Made by a program: the position numbers and the translations under genes
Origin: Verrucomicrobiota bacterium
GTDB taxonomy: Bacteria; Verrucomicrobiota; Verrucomicrobiia; Limisphaerales; JACRJZ01
Reading direction: 5' to 3'
Assembly: GCA_016219875.1 (NCBI GenBank)
Contig: JACRJZ010000025.1
Location: 32,673 to 96,672 of the forward strand
Length of the DNA: 64,000 nucleotides
Shown: positions 51,201 to 60,306 of the stretch, one piece after another
Position numbering within the stretch: position 1 is the stretch's first letter
Layout of the letters: every line of letters begins with the position of its first letter
Notes under the pieces: model-generated
What the model saw: only the letters and a program-made list of their open reading frames with translations
What the model was told of the DNA's origin: nothing
Databases searched by the model: none

Positions 51201-53338
51201 TCGTAATCCACCAGGCGCAACGTGATCGTGTCAGGCACGCGATAGGCCGGTTTGTCAAACGTCACCAGCCCCACGCCCGGTGCGGCGACGACCGCCGAGA
51301 TCACCAGGGCGAAGTCTTGATCGACGACGCCCGGCGTGTCTTGCCGAGCGTCTTGCGCGATCCGGCTGGCACGAACGCGAACGGTGTATTCGCCCGGCAC
51401 CGGGGCGTAGAGTTGCACGCCTTCCACGTTGTTGATCGCGTCCGGACCGGGCAGGTCGGGCAGCGACTCGCCGTCCTGGAATTGATTGCCACGATAGATG
51501 TGCCCATCCGGCGACAGCACTTCGAGGTCGAGGTCATTCACCAGGGCCGGCACCGCCGCCGGCAAGCCGGGCACGTCGGTGTAGGCGAGCGTGATCTTGA
51601 GCGGCTCCTGCGGCCCCGCCACCACGAGAGTGCGCTCGTAGATCTGGCCGTTGGTGAGCAGCGCGGTCTGGTCGAGGAACTCGTAGTTGCGCGTCGAAGC
51701 GATGAGCGCCGGCAGGTCGATGCGGCCCCAGCCTTCGTCCATGTTCGGCGCCGCGTCCGTGTCCTGGCTGTCATCCATGTCCGTGGCGGAGTTGATGAGC
51801 GCGGCCTTCACCAGCGCGGGCGACGGCGTGGCGTTGGTGTGGGTGGCGCGGTAGAACTGCACGAACACCGCCGCCGCGCCCGACGCGTGCGGGCCGGCCT
51901 GGCTGGTGCCGCCTTGATACATGTAATTGTCGGAGATGGGCCACCAAGCGTTTTCATCGTTGGCATAGACTGAGCGCAAGGAAGCGATCCACGTTCCCGG
52001 CGCCACCACATCGGGCTTGATCCGTCCGTCTTCGCAAGGGCCGCGGCTGGAGAAATCCGCCATCGTGTCCGGCCCGTCCGAGTAAATGGAGAATTCTTCG
52101 ATGGGCAGGTTCAGGCGGTCGCTGTTGGCCGCGCCGGTGGCGATGACGTTCTTGGCCACGGCCGGACTGCCGATGGTGCGCGAAGCCGGCCCCGCGTTGC
52201 CGGCGGAGAACTCCAGGATGTACGGCTGGTCGCCGGAACGCAGCGCATCCGCGTCGCGCACCAGCGCGTCGAATTCCATCGCGCTCAAGTCGTAGCGGCC
52301 CTGCGTGTCGTCGCCCCAACTGTTGGAGCCGACGTCCGCGCCGGCCCGCTTGGCGTCGCGCGTCAGCTTCTCGAAGCTGGACGGCGGCTGGTAACCGCCC
52401 GTGCCGTCAAAGAGCCGCTGCGCGATCAAACTCGCGCCGGGCGCCACGCCCAAGCCGTAGAGCAGACTGTTCTCGTCCATCTCGCCGGTGGCGCCGTTGC
52501 CCGCGACGATGCCGGCCACGTGCGTTCCGTGGCTGTGCTCGTCGGCGGCGTCGGTGAGCGAGCCGTAGTAGAACAATGCCGTGACCCGGCCGGCGATGTC
52601 CGGGTGCATGGAGTCGATCTCCCCACTGTCCAAACCGCTGTCCGCGACGGCCACCGTGACGCCCGCGCCGTCGAAGCCGAGGTTCATCATGGCGGTGGTG
52701 TTAGGCGTGTTGCCCGTGCCGGCCACAATGCGGCTCGACACTTCGTCGAACAATTGCATCTTCGGCGCCGGCTCAATCCAAAGGACGCTGTCGGAGCGGG
52801 CCAGGTTCGCCAGTTGTTGCGAAGCCAACGTGCCCCGCAGCACGGTGCCAAAACGGAACTTCGACTCCTGGTGGATCTGCTCCAACGACTGGCGCACCGC
52901 CGCGGCGTCCGGCACCGCGGTGTCGGGGGCCAGCAAGATGCTCACCGCCGCGGACTCCCCGATCCGCACCCGGCCCAGGGCGGACTGCATCTTGTGCTCC
53001 GGCCGATAGTCGCCCACCCAATGCACGAACGGCAGCCGTCTCAGGTCGGCCAGGGACACCGTCTTGGCCCGCGCCACGAACGCGTCGTCCGGCACGTAAT
53101 GCAGGAGATCGACCCCGGTGGCGCGCAACGCCTCCCGCCATTCCGGCTTCAGCGCCTGGGTGAGTTGGACCAACAGCAAACCGGAAACAGGCCGCTCCAC
53201 CGCCTTGGCCGCGGGGGCTGGAGCGGACGCGCGCGCGGTGGGAATCGTCTCATTGCGCAGCCGGATGACTTTGCTCTGCGCCTGGGCCAACTCCACACCC
53301 GACAAGACGAGCAGTCCCGCGAGCAGGCAGCGCCGCAT
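48287..53338 (-). CDS. Giant exported subtilisin-like serine peptidase (S8)
   Basis: 1683-aa secreted peptidase. Signal peptide MRRCLLAGLLVLSGVELAQA, then a ~200-aa prodomain region. The catalytic Asp is in VAVADSGLDSG near 233, His in HSHGTHVAGIV near 270, and Ser in GGTSQAGPHASGAA near 477 (GTSQAGP instead of the common GTSMAAP). A P-like/CUB-type domain, several beta-sandwich modules, a ThuA/GATase-like fold region (DALNQIGIVYDVFDATTG) and two fibronectin-like repeats (ISWDTDEDAKSVLRYG and VSWNTSEPADALVQYS) follow. The C-terminal module ends AAYRFYRLEVRP. The start at 53338 is the first codon before the signal peptide; the frame continues upstream into repeat DNA. Confidence 0.87.
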   Translation of the reverse strand: MRRCLLAGLLVLSGVELAQAQSKVIRLRNETIPTARASAPAPAAKAVERPVSGLLLVQLTQALKPEWREALRATGVDLLHYVPDDAFVARAKTVSLADLRRLPFVHWVGDYRPEHKMQSALGRVRIGESAAVSILLAPDTAVPDAAAVRQSLEQIHQESKFRFGTVLRGTLASQQLANLARSDSVLWIEPAPKMQLFDEVSSRIVAGTGNTPNTTAMMNLGFDGAGVTVAVADSGLDSGEIDSMHPDIAGRVTALFYYGSLTDAADEHSHGTHVAGIVAGNGATGEMDENSLLYGLGVAPGASLIAQRLFDGTGGYQPPSSFEKLTRDAKRAGADVGSNSWGDDTQGRYDLSAMEFDALVRDADALRSGDQPYILEFSAGNAGPASRTIGSPAVAKNVIATGAANSDRLNLPIEEFSIYSDGPDTMADFSSRGPCEDGRIKPDVVAPGTWIASLRSVYANDENAWWPISDNYMYQGGTSQAGPHASGAAAVFVQFYRATHTNATPSPALVKAALINSATDMDDSQDTDAAPNMDEGWGRIDLPALIASTRNYEFLDQTALLTNGQIYERTLVVAGPQEPLKITLAYTDVPGLPAAVPALVNDLDLEVLSPDGHIYRGNQFQDGESLPDLPGPDAINNVEGVQLYAPVPGEYTVRVRASRIAQDARQDTPGVVDQDFALVISAVVAAPGVGLVTFDKPAYRVPDTITLRLVDYDLAGQAMMAVSLRSTTEPAGETITLRASGSTGIFTASVATATGPALADSKLQVAHGDAIEAVYQDAQPAGARTFIASADLQPPVISNVAVTNRFGQIIISWDTDEDAKSVLRYGTSTLNLSVTNPVLDFVHEIRLTNVVANQPYQFLVIAEDEAGNRATNDNGGALFTFTAVESPSLLLVDGYGDYLGLIFAPPLSGYTDALNQIGIVYDVFDATTGDLPTLEQLRSYRCVIWRISELESFPAAAAQSLTNYLRSGGSLLIASMEALSRFAESGQAVLNTNLLQVQSYAVDQPVYVVAGAPGEPVGAGIDVTLDYSPYDELLLLVGEENPSDYIVPTANATPILYSDTHVVGIRSPKPGRDLPGRVVFLSFPLDAVPLGTGVGNNRAGLLQNILNFLLPPAGNSTLALDSDVYSVPSRAVVEVEDSDLEGQGQATVNFTSPRQTNAVRVTLYETVRRGLFRGAVAVVPVGAGATNALMAAPGDTISAEYLDGSSGLTITATALIETTPPVLSNVDALPDYLEAWVSWNTSEPADALVQYSESRDNFPNNFIAYDGTLDTYHELLLTGLRSDRTYYFRLVSRDRAGNATIDDNNGTFYSFTTLKPIAPPWNDDLESGSSGWQVQTDAAIDSELEWELGVPGGGAVAHSPNMAWGCNLHGTSASWAESFLIGPALDLSGGNRATLRFWHKADFASDGGIFNVEGGEVMLYLPASGTLVTLESITDYAADWEELEYDLTPYTGGIAYVVWHYLLIALEEADTTGWLIDDVSVTMDFVPPGTVVVTNNLSQAVFELAGPRGSNWHGNWFLRVTNAPVGRYVVDFGDVPFYNTPPPQTNDLASASVLVFTGDYTFADANTNGLPDTWEQQYFGSATNHSPLLDSDHDGASDYAEFVAGTNPTNNASVLKMSASVPTGESLHLEWLAGAGRSYRILGSGDLLSWTPLTEWLRTPSGLVSQDVPQTAAYRFYRLEVRP

Positions 53339-53475
53339 GATTGAACTCAAGCTGTGGTTCACGGTGGAACCATAACGGCGGACCGACCCGGAAACAAGCG
53401 GGCAGGCACCGCGGTTCGCATTTGGCTCCTGTGGGATCAAGCAAGAAACGGAGCGCGGACCCGCCGTGGCGATGG

Positions 53476-53593
53476 GGGAATTGCAAATTGAAAAATGAAA
53501 AATGCAAATTGCCCATTGGGAACACCGACAACGACAGAACGCCGTAGGCAATTTTCAATTTTCAATTCTCAATTTTCATTTAGCAATTCCCCC
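53476..53593. repeat. Hairpin of 7-bp tandem repeats
   Basis: Left arm 53476-53520 (units like AATTGCA, AATTGAA, AAATGAA) and right arm 53548-53593 (units like AATTTTC, AATTCTC) are mutually complementary. This AT-rich structure is in the promoter-side region of the giant subtilase gene. Confidence 0.75.
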
Positions 53594-53728
53594 CTCTGCC
53601 TGCGCCGCCCGCCCTCTTCCAGCCTCCCCGGCCCCTCGGCGGAGGAGCGCTGGCCCCGAAAAGAATTTTGACCCTCCCCCCGTATTTGTCCGACCCCACC
53701 CTCTAAAGTTGCGGCAAAAAGTACCGAT

Positions 53729-53932
53729 ATGAAGACCGTGAAAACGCAACTGGAACTGGGTTTCGCAACGCCAATGAAGCTCACCCGGATGACGCCACAC
53801 AACCGCCGGATGGCCCGCGCCCGCTGGTGGTTTGGACAAATGCACGCGGTCGTGGACCGGGCCTTCGACTGGTCCGCCACGCCGGTGCCGCCGCCGGAAC
53901 AGATTTACCTGACGCTGGCCAAAGCGCGGTAA
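53729..53932 (+). CDS. Small conserved-looking basic protein, unknown function
   Basis: 67 aa, starting MKTVKTQLELGFATPMKLTR. The middle part, ARWWFGQMHAVVDRAFDW, then PPPEQIYLTLAKAR looks like a folded conserved core. From memory, similar ARWWF-x-QM small proteins occur in related genomes; this was not searched. No signal peptide or TM segment. It stands alone between repeat arrays. Confidence 0.5.
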   Translation: MKTVKTQLELGFATPMKLTRMTPHNRRMARARWWFGQMHAVVDRAFDWSATPVPPPEQIYLTLAKAR

Positions 53933-53940
53933 GAGATCAT

Positions 53941-54021
53941 GTGGTTGCAGGTTGTGGGTTGCAGGCGAAAGCTTGCTCTTTTGCACGCCGGGCCCGGTGA
54001 GCCTGTGACCTGCAACCGCAG
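53941..54021. repeat. Inverted heptad repeat (GGTTGCA units)
   Basis: GGTTGCAGGTTGTGGGTTGCAGG at 53944-53966 (7-bp period) is answered by CCTGTGACCTGCAACCGCAG at 54002-54021. This could form a stem-loop just after the small-protein gene. Confidence 0.65.
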
Positions 54022-54184
54022 CTCTCTTTCGCCCGAACCAAGCGCCGCGGAAGCGCGTTTGGCCGAGCGACCATCTCCTTCCGCCCCCAGCCCCAGCCGG
54101 TGTATTCTCTCCCGTTCCGTGATTTCCCCCCCCATGTCCGCGTTGAACCGGGAGTTGCTGGAATCTTGAGCCTCTTTCAAAACC

Positions 54185-54249
54185 GTAGCAGCCGACGTGA
54201 GGAGGCTCTGTTTCCGTTGGAGTTTGAGCCTCCTCACGTCGGCTGCCAC
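54185..54249. repeat. GTAGCAGCCGACGTGAGG-type palindrome, copy 4
   Basis: 65-bp palindrome with arms GTAGCAGCCGACGTGAGGAG and CTCCTCACGTCGGCTGCCAC and a variable centre. AAAACC precedes it and GGGGTTTTGA follows, extending the dyad. Confidence 0.85.
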
Positions 54250-54366
54250 GGGGTTTTGAAATCGCCTCTCTTGAACCAACCAGAACCCGTTGCGCTACGC
54301 TGAACCCCTACGGCCGCCAGACCAGACACGCCGGCGACATGCGCTCTCCGACTTCGACGTTCAGAT

Positions 54367-56508
54367 TCAACGCAGCTCGATTCGCGCTTCGCGCACCGCA
54401 AAGCAATCGTCGCCCGAAAAGACGAGGTGCAGCGTTCGGCCGCCGACGCTCATCCACTTGGCGGGAAAGTCGCCATGCTCGCCGGGGCCAACATCCCAGC
54501 GGGGAGTGAAGAAGGCGGTCGTCCACGGCCCCCACGGTTCCGGCGCATCGTAGATGGCAAAACCACCGGCGAAACGGGTGTCGCCGCGGTCGTTGGTGAA
54601 ACCGGCCGGTTGCGGGAGTTGCTGCCACCAGAGGTAACGGCGCAGCGGCGCGCAGTAAGTCATCGCCGAACGCAGGCAAGCGCCGCGATGCTCGAACACC
54701 GCGCCCCGCGCGCGGACATCGCGCGTCCACACTGGCTGGCCGTCGGCGCCTCGCTTCTCGAAGAATTCCCAGGCGGCGTGCTCGGTGAGCCGGCGTTTCG
54801 GCGCGCGCATGAGGATGAACCGGTCGGCCGGCGTATCGGCGCGCGGGTCGTCGTGGGAGTAGGCATACACAAACTCATCGCGTGCGCCGGCGTAGTTCCG
54901 GCCAAAGTTGACGAAGCCCACGAGGCCGAACTCGGCAAATTTCCAGTCGGCAAACGTCCAGGTCGCGGCGTGGTCACGCGACCAAGCAAGTTGTGCCGTT
55001 GCGCCGCGGTTGTCGGCATGGCCCAGCCACAGATACAGCACGCCTTCGACACACAGGATGCCCCAGCCTTTCTTGCCGGCGCGACCCTGGCCCAGTTGCT
55101 CGGCGGGTGAACGCACGTTCACGCCGTTGAATTGGTCCGGCGCTCCGGTGACGCGCGCGAAACCCAGGCTCAGTTTCTGCTTCACCTTGGGCACGAATCC
55201 GGTGCCGTCGCCCCAGGTCGTGTAAATCGCGTCGTCATCTGCCCAGGTCACGGGCCAGTTGTCGCCATCGTATGCGGCCCGGGCGATGCGGTTGGTGGGT
55301 GCCCATTCCAGCGCCGCGATGACAGGGCTGGGAGGATATGGCGGCGTGGCCGTCGAACCGGTGCTTCGCGCGGCTTCGGTGGCGGGCGTTGAAGCGCCAG
55401 ATGAACTTGGTGCAGCGGAGAAAGCCTCCGCCACGGGAGGCGGTCCCGCGCTAGACGCTTTCGACGTGCCCCCGGAAGTCCGGCGGCGCGGCGGTTGCAG
55501 GAGCAACTCCTCGAGCACCGCTTCGAGGTAGCGGTCGTTCGGTTTGCCGTCGCGCTGCTTCTTGATCAGGAAAGATTGGTTGCCCTCGGCGGCAGACTGC
55601 CAGTCGAACGTCACGTCCGGCTGGAGTTTCATGCGGCCGGGCGCTGAAAGGTCCCAGTAATCGCGCCGCCCGCGCACGGCATAAAGCACCGTGGTCAAGT
55701 CGGCCACGTGCCGGCTTTTCTGCTGGCCGCTAAAGTAGTGGAAGTAGGCCCGGCGCACCGGATTCTCGGGCGGCGTCTTCGCCAAGTTCGCGCCCACCTG
55801 CAAGCCACTGGGCACCGAGCCGATCTCGCGTCCGACGAACACCAGCGGCCGGGGCCACTGCCGGATGGCCTCGAGTGTCGCGGCCACGTCGAACTGGAAA
55901 TTCACGTTGCCCAACCGGAGGTCGTCTCGGGGCGGATGCCCGACGAAATTGCCGCCCATGCAAACCCATTTCGCGACCTTGCGCTCGACCAGTTCGCGTC
56001 CGCTGGGCCGACCGTTTGCAGCCGGAAGCTGGAGCAAGTTCCGCAGGTTCGTGAGGTAGCCGACGGTGACGATGACGACGGAGCGGTCGGGCTGCTGCTC
56101 CAACACCTCGCGATAAACCTCGGTCGCGTCGGGAACTTGTTCGGCCGCTTTCACGCGGTGGGGAAAGTCGGCGGCAAGGCGCGCAGTGAAGCTGGACTGC
56201 CGCCGCACCCCCGGACCTTTGACCATGCCGAGCGGCAGGCCGGGGCGTCCGTAATAAGTGTTGATGGCGTCCACCGTCGCGGCCGACAGGTAGTCCTTCA
56301 CGCTGACGACCGTGGCCAGGATTTTGCATTCCCCGTTGTCGGCCAGCGCGTGCAGCACGGCGAGCGCGCCGGCGTCATCGCAGTCGGTGTGCATGTCGGT
56401 GTCGAAGACGATCCGCACGGGGACGCGGGCGGACGACGAGGCCGCCTTCAGTTGACCAGGCAACGCGATCAGCAGCAGAAGGGCGAGGCCCAGTGGGATA
56501 CGTCTCAT
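54367..56508 (-). CDS. Exported fusion: nucleoside hydrolase-like domain plus sialidase/DUF4185-like domain
   Basis: 713-aa exported protein. Signal peptide MRRIPLGLALLLLIALPGQLKA. Residues ~30-330 form an inosine-uridine nucleoside hydrolase (IUNH)-like domain: VRIVFDTDMHTDCDDAGALAVLH keeps the D-x-D-x-D-x-x-D-type Ca2+ cluster, with modified spacing. A Ser/Pro/Thr-rich linker (~352-410) follows, then a C-terminal beta-propeller-like domain (~415-713) with WADDDAIYTTWGDGTGFVPK, LAWSRDHAATWTF and the closing WWQQLPQPAGFTNDRGDTRFAGGF, resembling DUF4185/sialidase-like glycosidases. It is co-transcribed after the ATP-grasp gene (ATGA overlap). The two catalytic types in one protein are unusual. 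Confidence 0.72.
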   Translation of the reverse strand: MRRIPLGLALLLLIALPGQLKAASSSARVPVRIVFDTDMHTDCDDAGALAVLHALADNGECKILATVVSVKDYLSAATVDAINTYYGRPGLPLGMVKGPGVRRQSSFTARLAADFPHRVKAAEQVPDATEVYREVLEQQPDRSVVIVTVGYLTNLRNLLQLPAANGRPSGRELVERKVAKWVCMGGNFVGHPPRDDLRLGNVNFQFDVAATLEAIRQWPRPLVFVGREIGSVPSGLQVGANLAKTPPENPVRRAYFHYFSGQQKSRHVADLTTVLYAVRGRRDYWDLSAPGRMKLQPDVTFDWQSAAEGNQSFLIKKQRDGKPNDRYLEAVLEELLLQPPRRRTSGGTSKASSAGPPPVAEAFSAAPSSSGASTPATEAARSTGSTATPPYPPSPVIAALEWAPTNRIARAAYDGDNWPVTWADDDAIYTTWGDGTGFVPKVKQKLSLGFARVTGAPDQFNGVNVRSPAEQLGQGRAGKKGWGILCVEGVLYLWLGHADNRGATAQLAWSRDHAATWTFADWKFAEFGLVGFVNFGRNYAGARDEFVYAYSHDDPRADTPADRFILMRAPKRRLTEHAAWEFFEKRGADGQPVWTRDVRARGAVFEHRGACLRSAMTYCAPLRRYLWWQQLPQPAGFTNDRGDTRFAGGFAIYDAPEPWGPWTTAFFTPRWDVGPGEHGDFPAKWMSVGGRTLHLVFSGDDCFAVREARIELR

Positions 56509-57428
56509 GGCGCCGATGAAACCAGTTCCTTCGCGCCTTCGACAAGGCGCTTCGCCACGGCGGCCACGAGCTCGTCGGGGACGCCCAGGCGCGGATTCGA
56601 TTGCTGGCTGAGCAGGTGGCACTGGTCGTTCACGTAATCAATCACGATCAGGCCGCCGCTCTCCACTTGGGCGACTTCCGTGGAAAAGAACTTCATCCCC
56701 GTCGTCGAGGCGATACGGCGGGCGATGTCCTCCAGACGGGCCGATTCTTCCACCGTCAAGTCACCCGCCGCCAAGGACCGATAGCGATCCGTGTGACAGT
56801 TCCACCAACAGATCCAGATGGAGCCGAACACGTAGAAGACGCGCCAGTAGGCCGGCTCGCCGCGGAGGTCACGCGGCACAATCAGGCGCTGGAGCAAATA
56901 GGCGTCGCTCGGCCAGGCCAGCGCCGAGCGCACCAAGTCCGCTTCGCTCGTGGCCTTGAGCACCACGCCCTTTCGTCCGTAGCCCAGCGACGGCTTGATG
57001 ACAAACGGCGTGCCCAGCAATTCAAATTCCCCGTTCACGAAGCGGTACTCCGGCACCTGCTCGCGCCGCACGATGAGGGTGTAGGGGACGTGAATGCCGG
57101 CGGCGATAAGCCGATGGTGCAGGGCCGCTTTGTTGAACGCGGCCAGCGCCACGGCCGGCGGGTCGATCACCTTGGTGTGCCTTTCCGCTGCCAGCCGCAC
57201 GAGCCGGTGGTAGAGGTCGTTGGGGTCGTGGTGCTCGCTGTGCATGTTGAGAAGCACCCGCGCCCACACTTCGCCGCGCCGGAAGGAATCGTAAAAGGCC
57301 TGCGCCCACAACGGCTCGATGAGGAAGAAGCTCCAGCCCGCCTCGGCGCAATGCTGCTGCACGCGGTGAATGAAGAAGTCATCCGCGTCCAGCTTATGCG
57401 TCATTACCAAGTCATAGACTCGCGACAT
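56505..57428 (-). CDS. ATP-grasp fold protein (RimK-like)
   Basis: 307-aa cytoplasmic protein predicted to activate a carboxylate with ATP and join it to an amine or thiol. Visible features: N-terminal MSRVYDLVMTHKLDADDFF, the ATP-binding lysines in FVIKPSLGYGRKGVVLK, the acidic metal-site region VAQVESGGLIVIDYVNDQC, and CWWNCHTDRY in the variable loop. The product is unknown. It is the first gene of a two-gene operon; its stop overlaps the start of the nucleoside-hydrolase fusion. The ATG at 57428 lies immediately inside repeat-free sequence; upstream frame comes from palindromic repeats. Confidence 0.72.
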   Translation of the reverse strand: MSRVYDLVMTHKLDADDFFIHRVQQHCAEAGWSFFLIEPLWAQAFYDSFRRGEVWARVLLNMHSEHHDPNDLYHRLVRLAAERHTKVIDPPAVALAAFNKAALHHRLIAAGIHVPYTLIVRREQVPEYRFVNGEFELLGTPFVIKPSLGYGRKGVVLKATSEADLVRSALAWPSDAYLLQRLIVPRDLRGEPAYWRVFYVFGSIWICWWNCHTDRYRSLAAGDLTVEESARLEDIARRIASTTGMKFFSTEVAQVESGGLIVIDYVNDQCHLLSQQSNPRLGVPDELVAAVAKRLVEGAKELVSSAP

Positions 57429-57536
57429 CCTGGCCACTGTGGGCCAGCGGCGGCGGCTGTCAACGGAGCGAATGCGGACCGACGGTGTGCCCCACGGCTG
57501 CTCTAAAGTCGGCACCCCCACCGCGGGAAACAAGGC

Positions 57537-57681
57537 CTTCCCCTCACCCCAACCCTCTCCCGTCCGACGGGAGAGGGGGAGACCATCGGACGCGGGGTCA
57601 CGAAACGCGCTCCAGATTTCAACCGGCGCCGGTTGCGCCCTCCCTCTCCCATCGGATGGGAAGAGGGCCGGGGTGAGGGCC
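57537..57681. repeat. CCCTCACCCC/CTCTCCC palindromic element, second full copy
   Basis: ~145-bp element in the divergent promoter region between the ATP-grasp gene and the Gfo/Idh/MocA gene. Outer inverted ends CCCCTCACCCC / GGGGTGAGGG enclose two hairpins (CTCTCCCGTCCGACGGGAGAG and CTCTCCCATCGGATGGG). It matches 30304-30446 in plan. The rest of the ~360-bp gene-free stretch (57429-57790) shows nothing else recognisable. Confidence 0.8.
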
Positions 57682-57790
57682 GAAGGCCACCCTGCCATCC
57701 CGCTCGCCGAATTTAGAGCGGCCCTGGGTGGGCCCGCCGCGCCGTTTGAAAAGCTTGTCTTGGCCCGCGGTTTCTGGGAAACACAGCGCC

Positions 57791-59136
<1,346 letters not shown>

Positions 59137-59140
<4 letters not shown>

Positions 59141-59235
59141 GATAGGCGTCGCGCCTGTCTCCATTCAGATCCCACCTCAAGCCCAAACTAGGCCCGCCTT
59201 CTTGATTCCAGAGACAGGCGCGACGCCTGTCCTAC
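59137..59235. repeat. GTAGGACAGGC-type element filling a convergent intergenic gap
   Basis: 99-bp element with terminal hairpins GTAGGATAGGCGTCGCGCCTGTC and GACAGGCGCGACGCCTGTCCTAC around a unique centre. Its first TAG is the Gfo/Idh/MocA stop; its last CTA is, on the minus strand, the TAG stop of the DHDPS-like gene. A related pair lies inside nuoL (1005-1078). Confidence 0.8.
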
Positions 59236-60305
59236 GACATCCAGGCGGCCAGGTTCTGTTGCACGAACTCGTCGTCGTTGAGATGCGGGTAGGCCCGCTG
59301 GACGCGGTCAATCTCTCCGCCCTGACCTGGCGACAGCCGCTCGTTGGGGTCGAGGCACCACACTCCTGCCAGCAAGCCCTGGCGCCGCAGGACTTCGTGG
59401 AGGCCCGCGATGCAGCCCGCGTAGTGGTTCGCGGCATCGAAGAAGGCCGCGTTGGCATCGGTGACTTCCACGGCGCGGCGCAGCAAATCTGGCGGCACGC
59501 TCGCCCCACTTGCCGCCACGCGACGGCACTCGGCGTGGAGTTCCGCGGCGCGTTTCGTCCACACAGCCCAATGCCCCAGCAAGCCGCCCACGATGCGCCG
59601 CTCGACCGCCTTGCCGCCGGCCTGAAAGCGGAACGGCGTGAGCAGGTCGAGCACGATGTTGTCGTCGTTGCCCGTGTAGAGCGCAATGTCCTCGCGTCCG
59701 GCTTCAGCGATACCACGCACCACGTCGAGCGTTTGGTAACGGTTGAACGGTGCGATCTTGACAGCGACGACGTTCTCGATTTCCGCAAAGCGCCGCCAGA
59801 ATGAGAAGGGCAGCAGCCGTCCGCCGGCGGCCGGCTGGAGGTAGAAGCCGACCACTGGAATCAACTCCGCGACCGCGCGGCAATGCGCCAGCAACTCGGT
59901 TTCGCCGGCGTCCCGGAGCGCGCCCAACGAGAGCAGGCCAGCGTGATAGCCGAGTTCGCGGGCGAGTTGCGCTTCGGCGGTCGCTTGCTTCGTTGGACCA
60001 CAAAGGCCGGCGATGCGGATCGTCTGCCGTCTCGTCGCTGCGTCGCACGCAGAGGCGGTTTCAACCGCGAGTTCGAGCACGGGCTTGAGCAAGCCGTGCT
60101 TGGGTTCTCGGATGGCGAACTGCGTCGTGTGGACGCCGACCGCGAGGCCGCCCGCGCCGGCCGCGTGATAGTAGCGCGTCAGCGCCCGCTGGCGGCGCTC
60201 GTCCAAGCGGCGCGCCTCCGTGAGCGCCAGCGGATGGGCGGGAATGACCAGCCCGGTGCGTAGTCGCTCGCGCACCCAAGCTGTCGTGGGGGAAGTGTTG
60301 GACAT
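59232..60305 (-). CDS. Dihydrodipicolinate synthase (DapA/NanA)-family aldolase
   Basis: 357-aa (beta/alpha)8 lyase of the DHDPS/N-acetylneuraminate lyase superfamily. The Schiff-base lysine is expected in IENVVAVKIAPFNRYQ, and a barrel strand is seen in LIPVVGFYLQPAAGG. The N-terminal RTGLVIPAHPLALTEARRL matches family barrel starts. The conserved Tyr of the catalytic triad could be in GFYLQPA. It is the third gene of a minus-strand operon after the SDR gene (1 bp gap). Together with GH27 and the SDR it suggests sugar-acid catabolism. Confidence 0.83.
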   Translation of the reverse strand: MSNTSPTTAWVRERLRTGLVIPAHPLALTEARRLDERRQRALTRYYHAAGAGGLAVGVHTTQFAIREPKHGLLKPVLELAVETASACDAATRRQTIRIAGLCGPTKQATAEAQLARELGYHAGLLSLGALRDAGETELLAHCRAVAELIPVVGFYLQPAAGGRLLPFSFWRRFAEIENVVAVKIAPFNRYQTLDVVRGIAEAGREDIALYTGNDDNIVLDLLTPFRFQAGGKAVERRIVGGLLGHWAVWTKRAAELHAECRRVAASGASVPPDLLRRAVEVTDANAAFFDAANHYAGCIAGLHEVLRRQGLLAGVWCLDPNERLSPGQGGEIDRVQRAYPHLNDDEFVQQNLAAWMS

Positions 60306-60306
60306 C

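Noticed and set aside
53339..53551. 71-codon N-terminal extension of the subtilase
   Set aside because: The extension derives partly from the heptad repeat array and precedes a clean signal peptide, so the start at 53338 is preferred.
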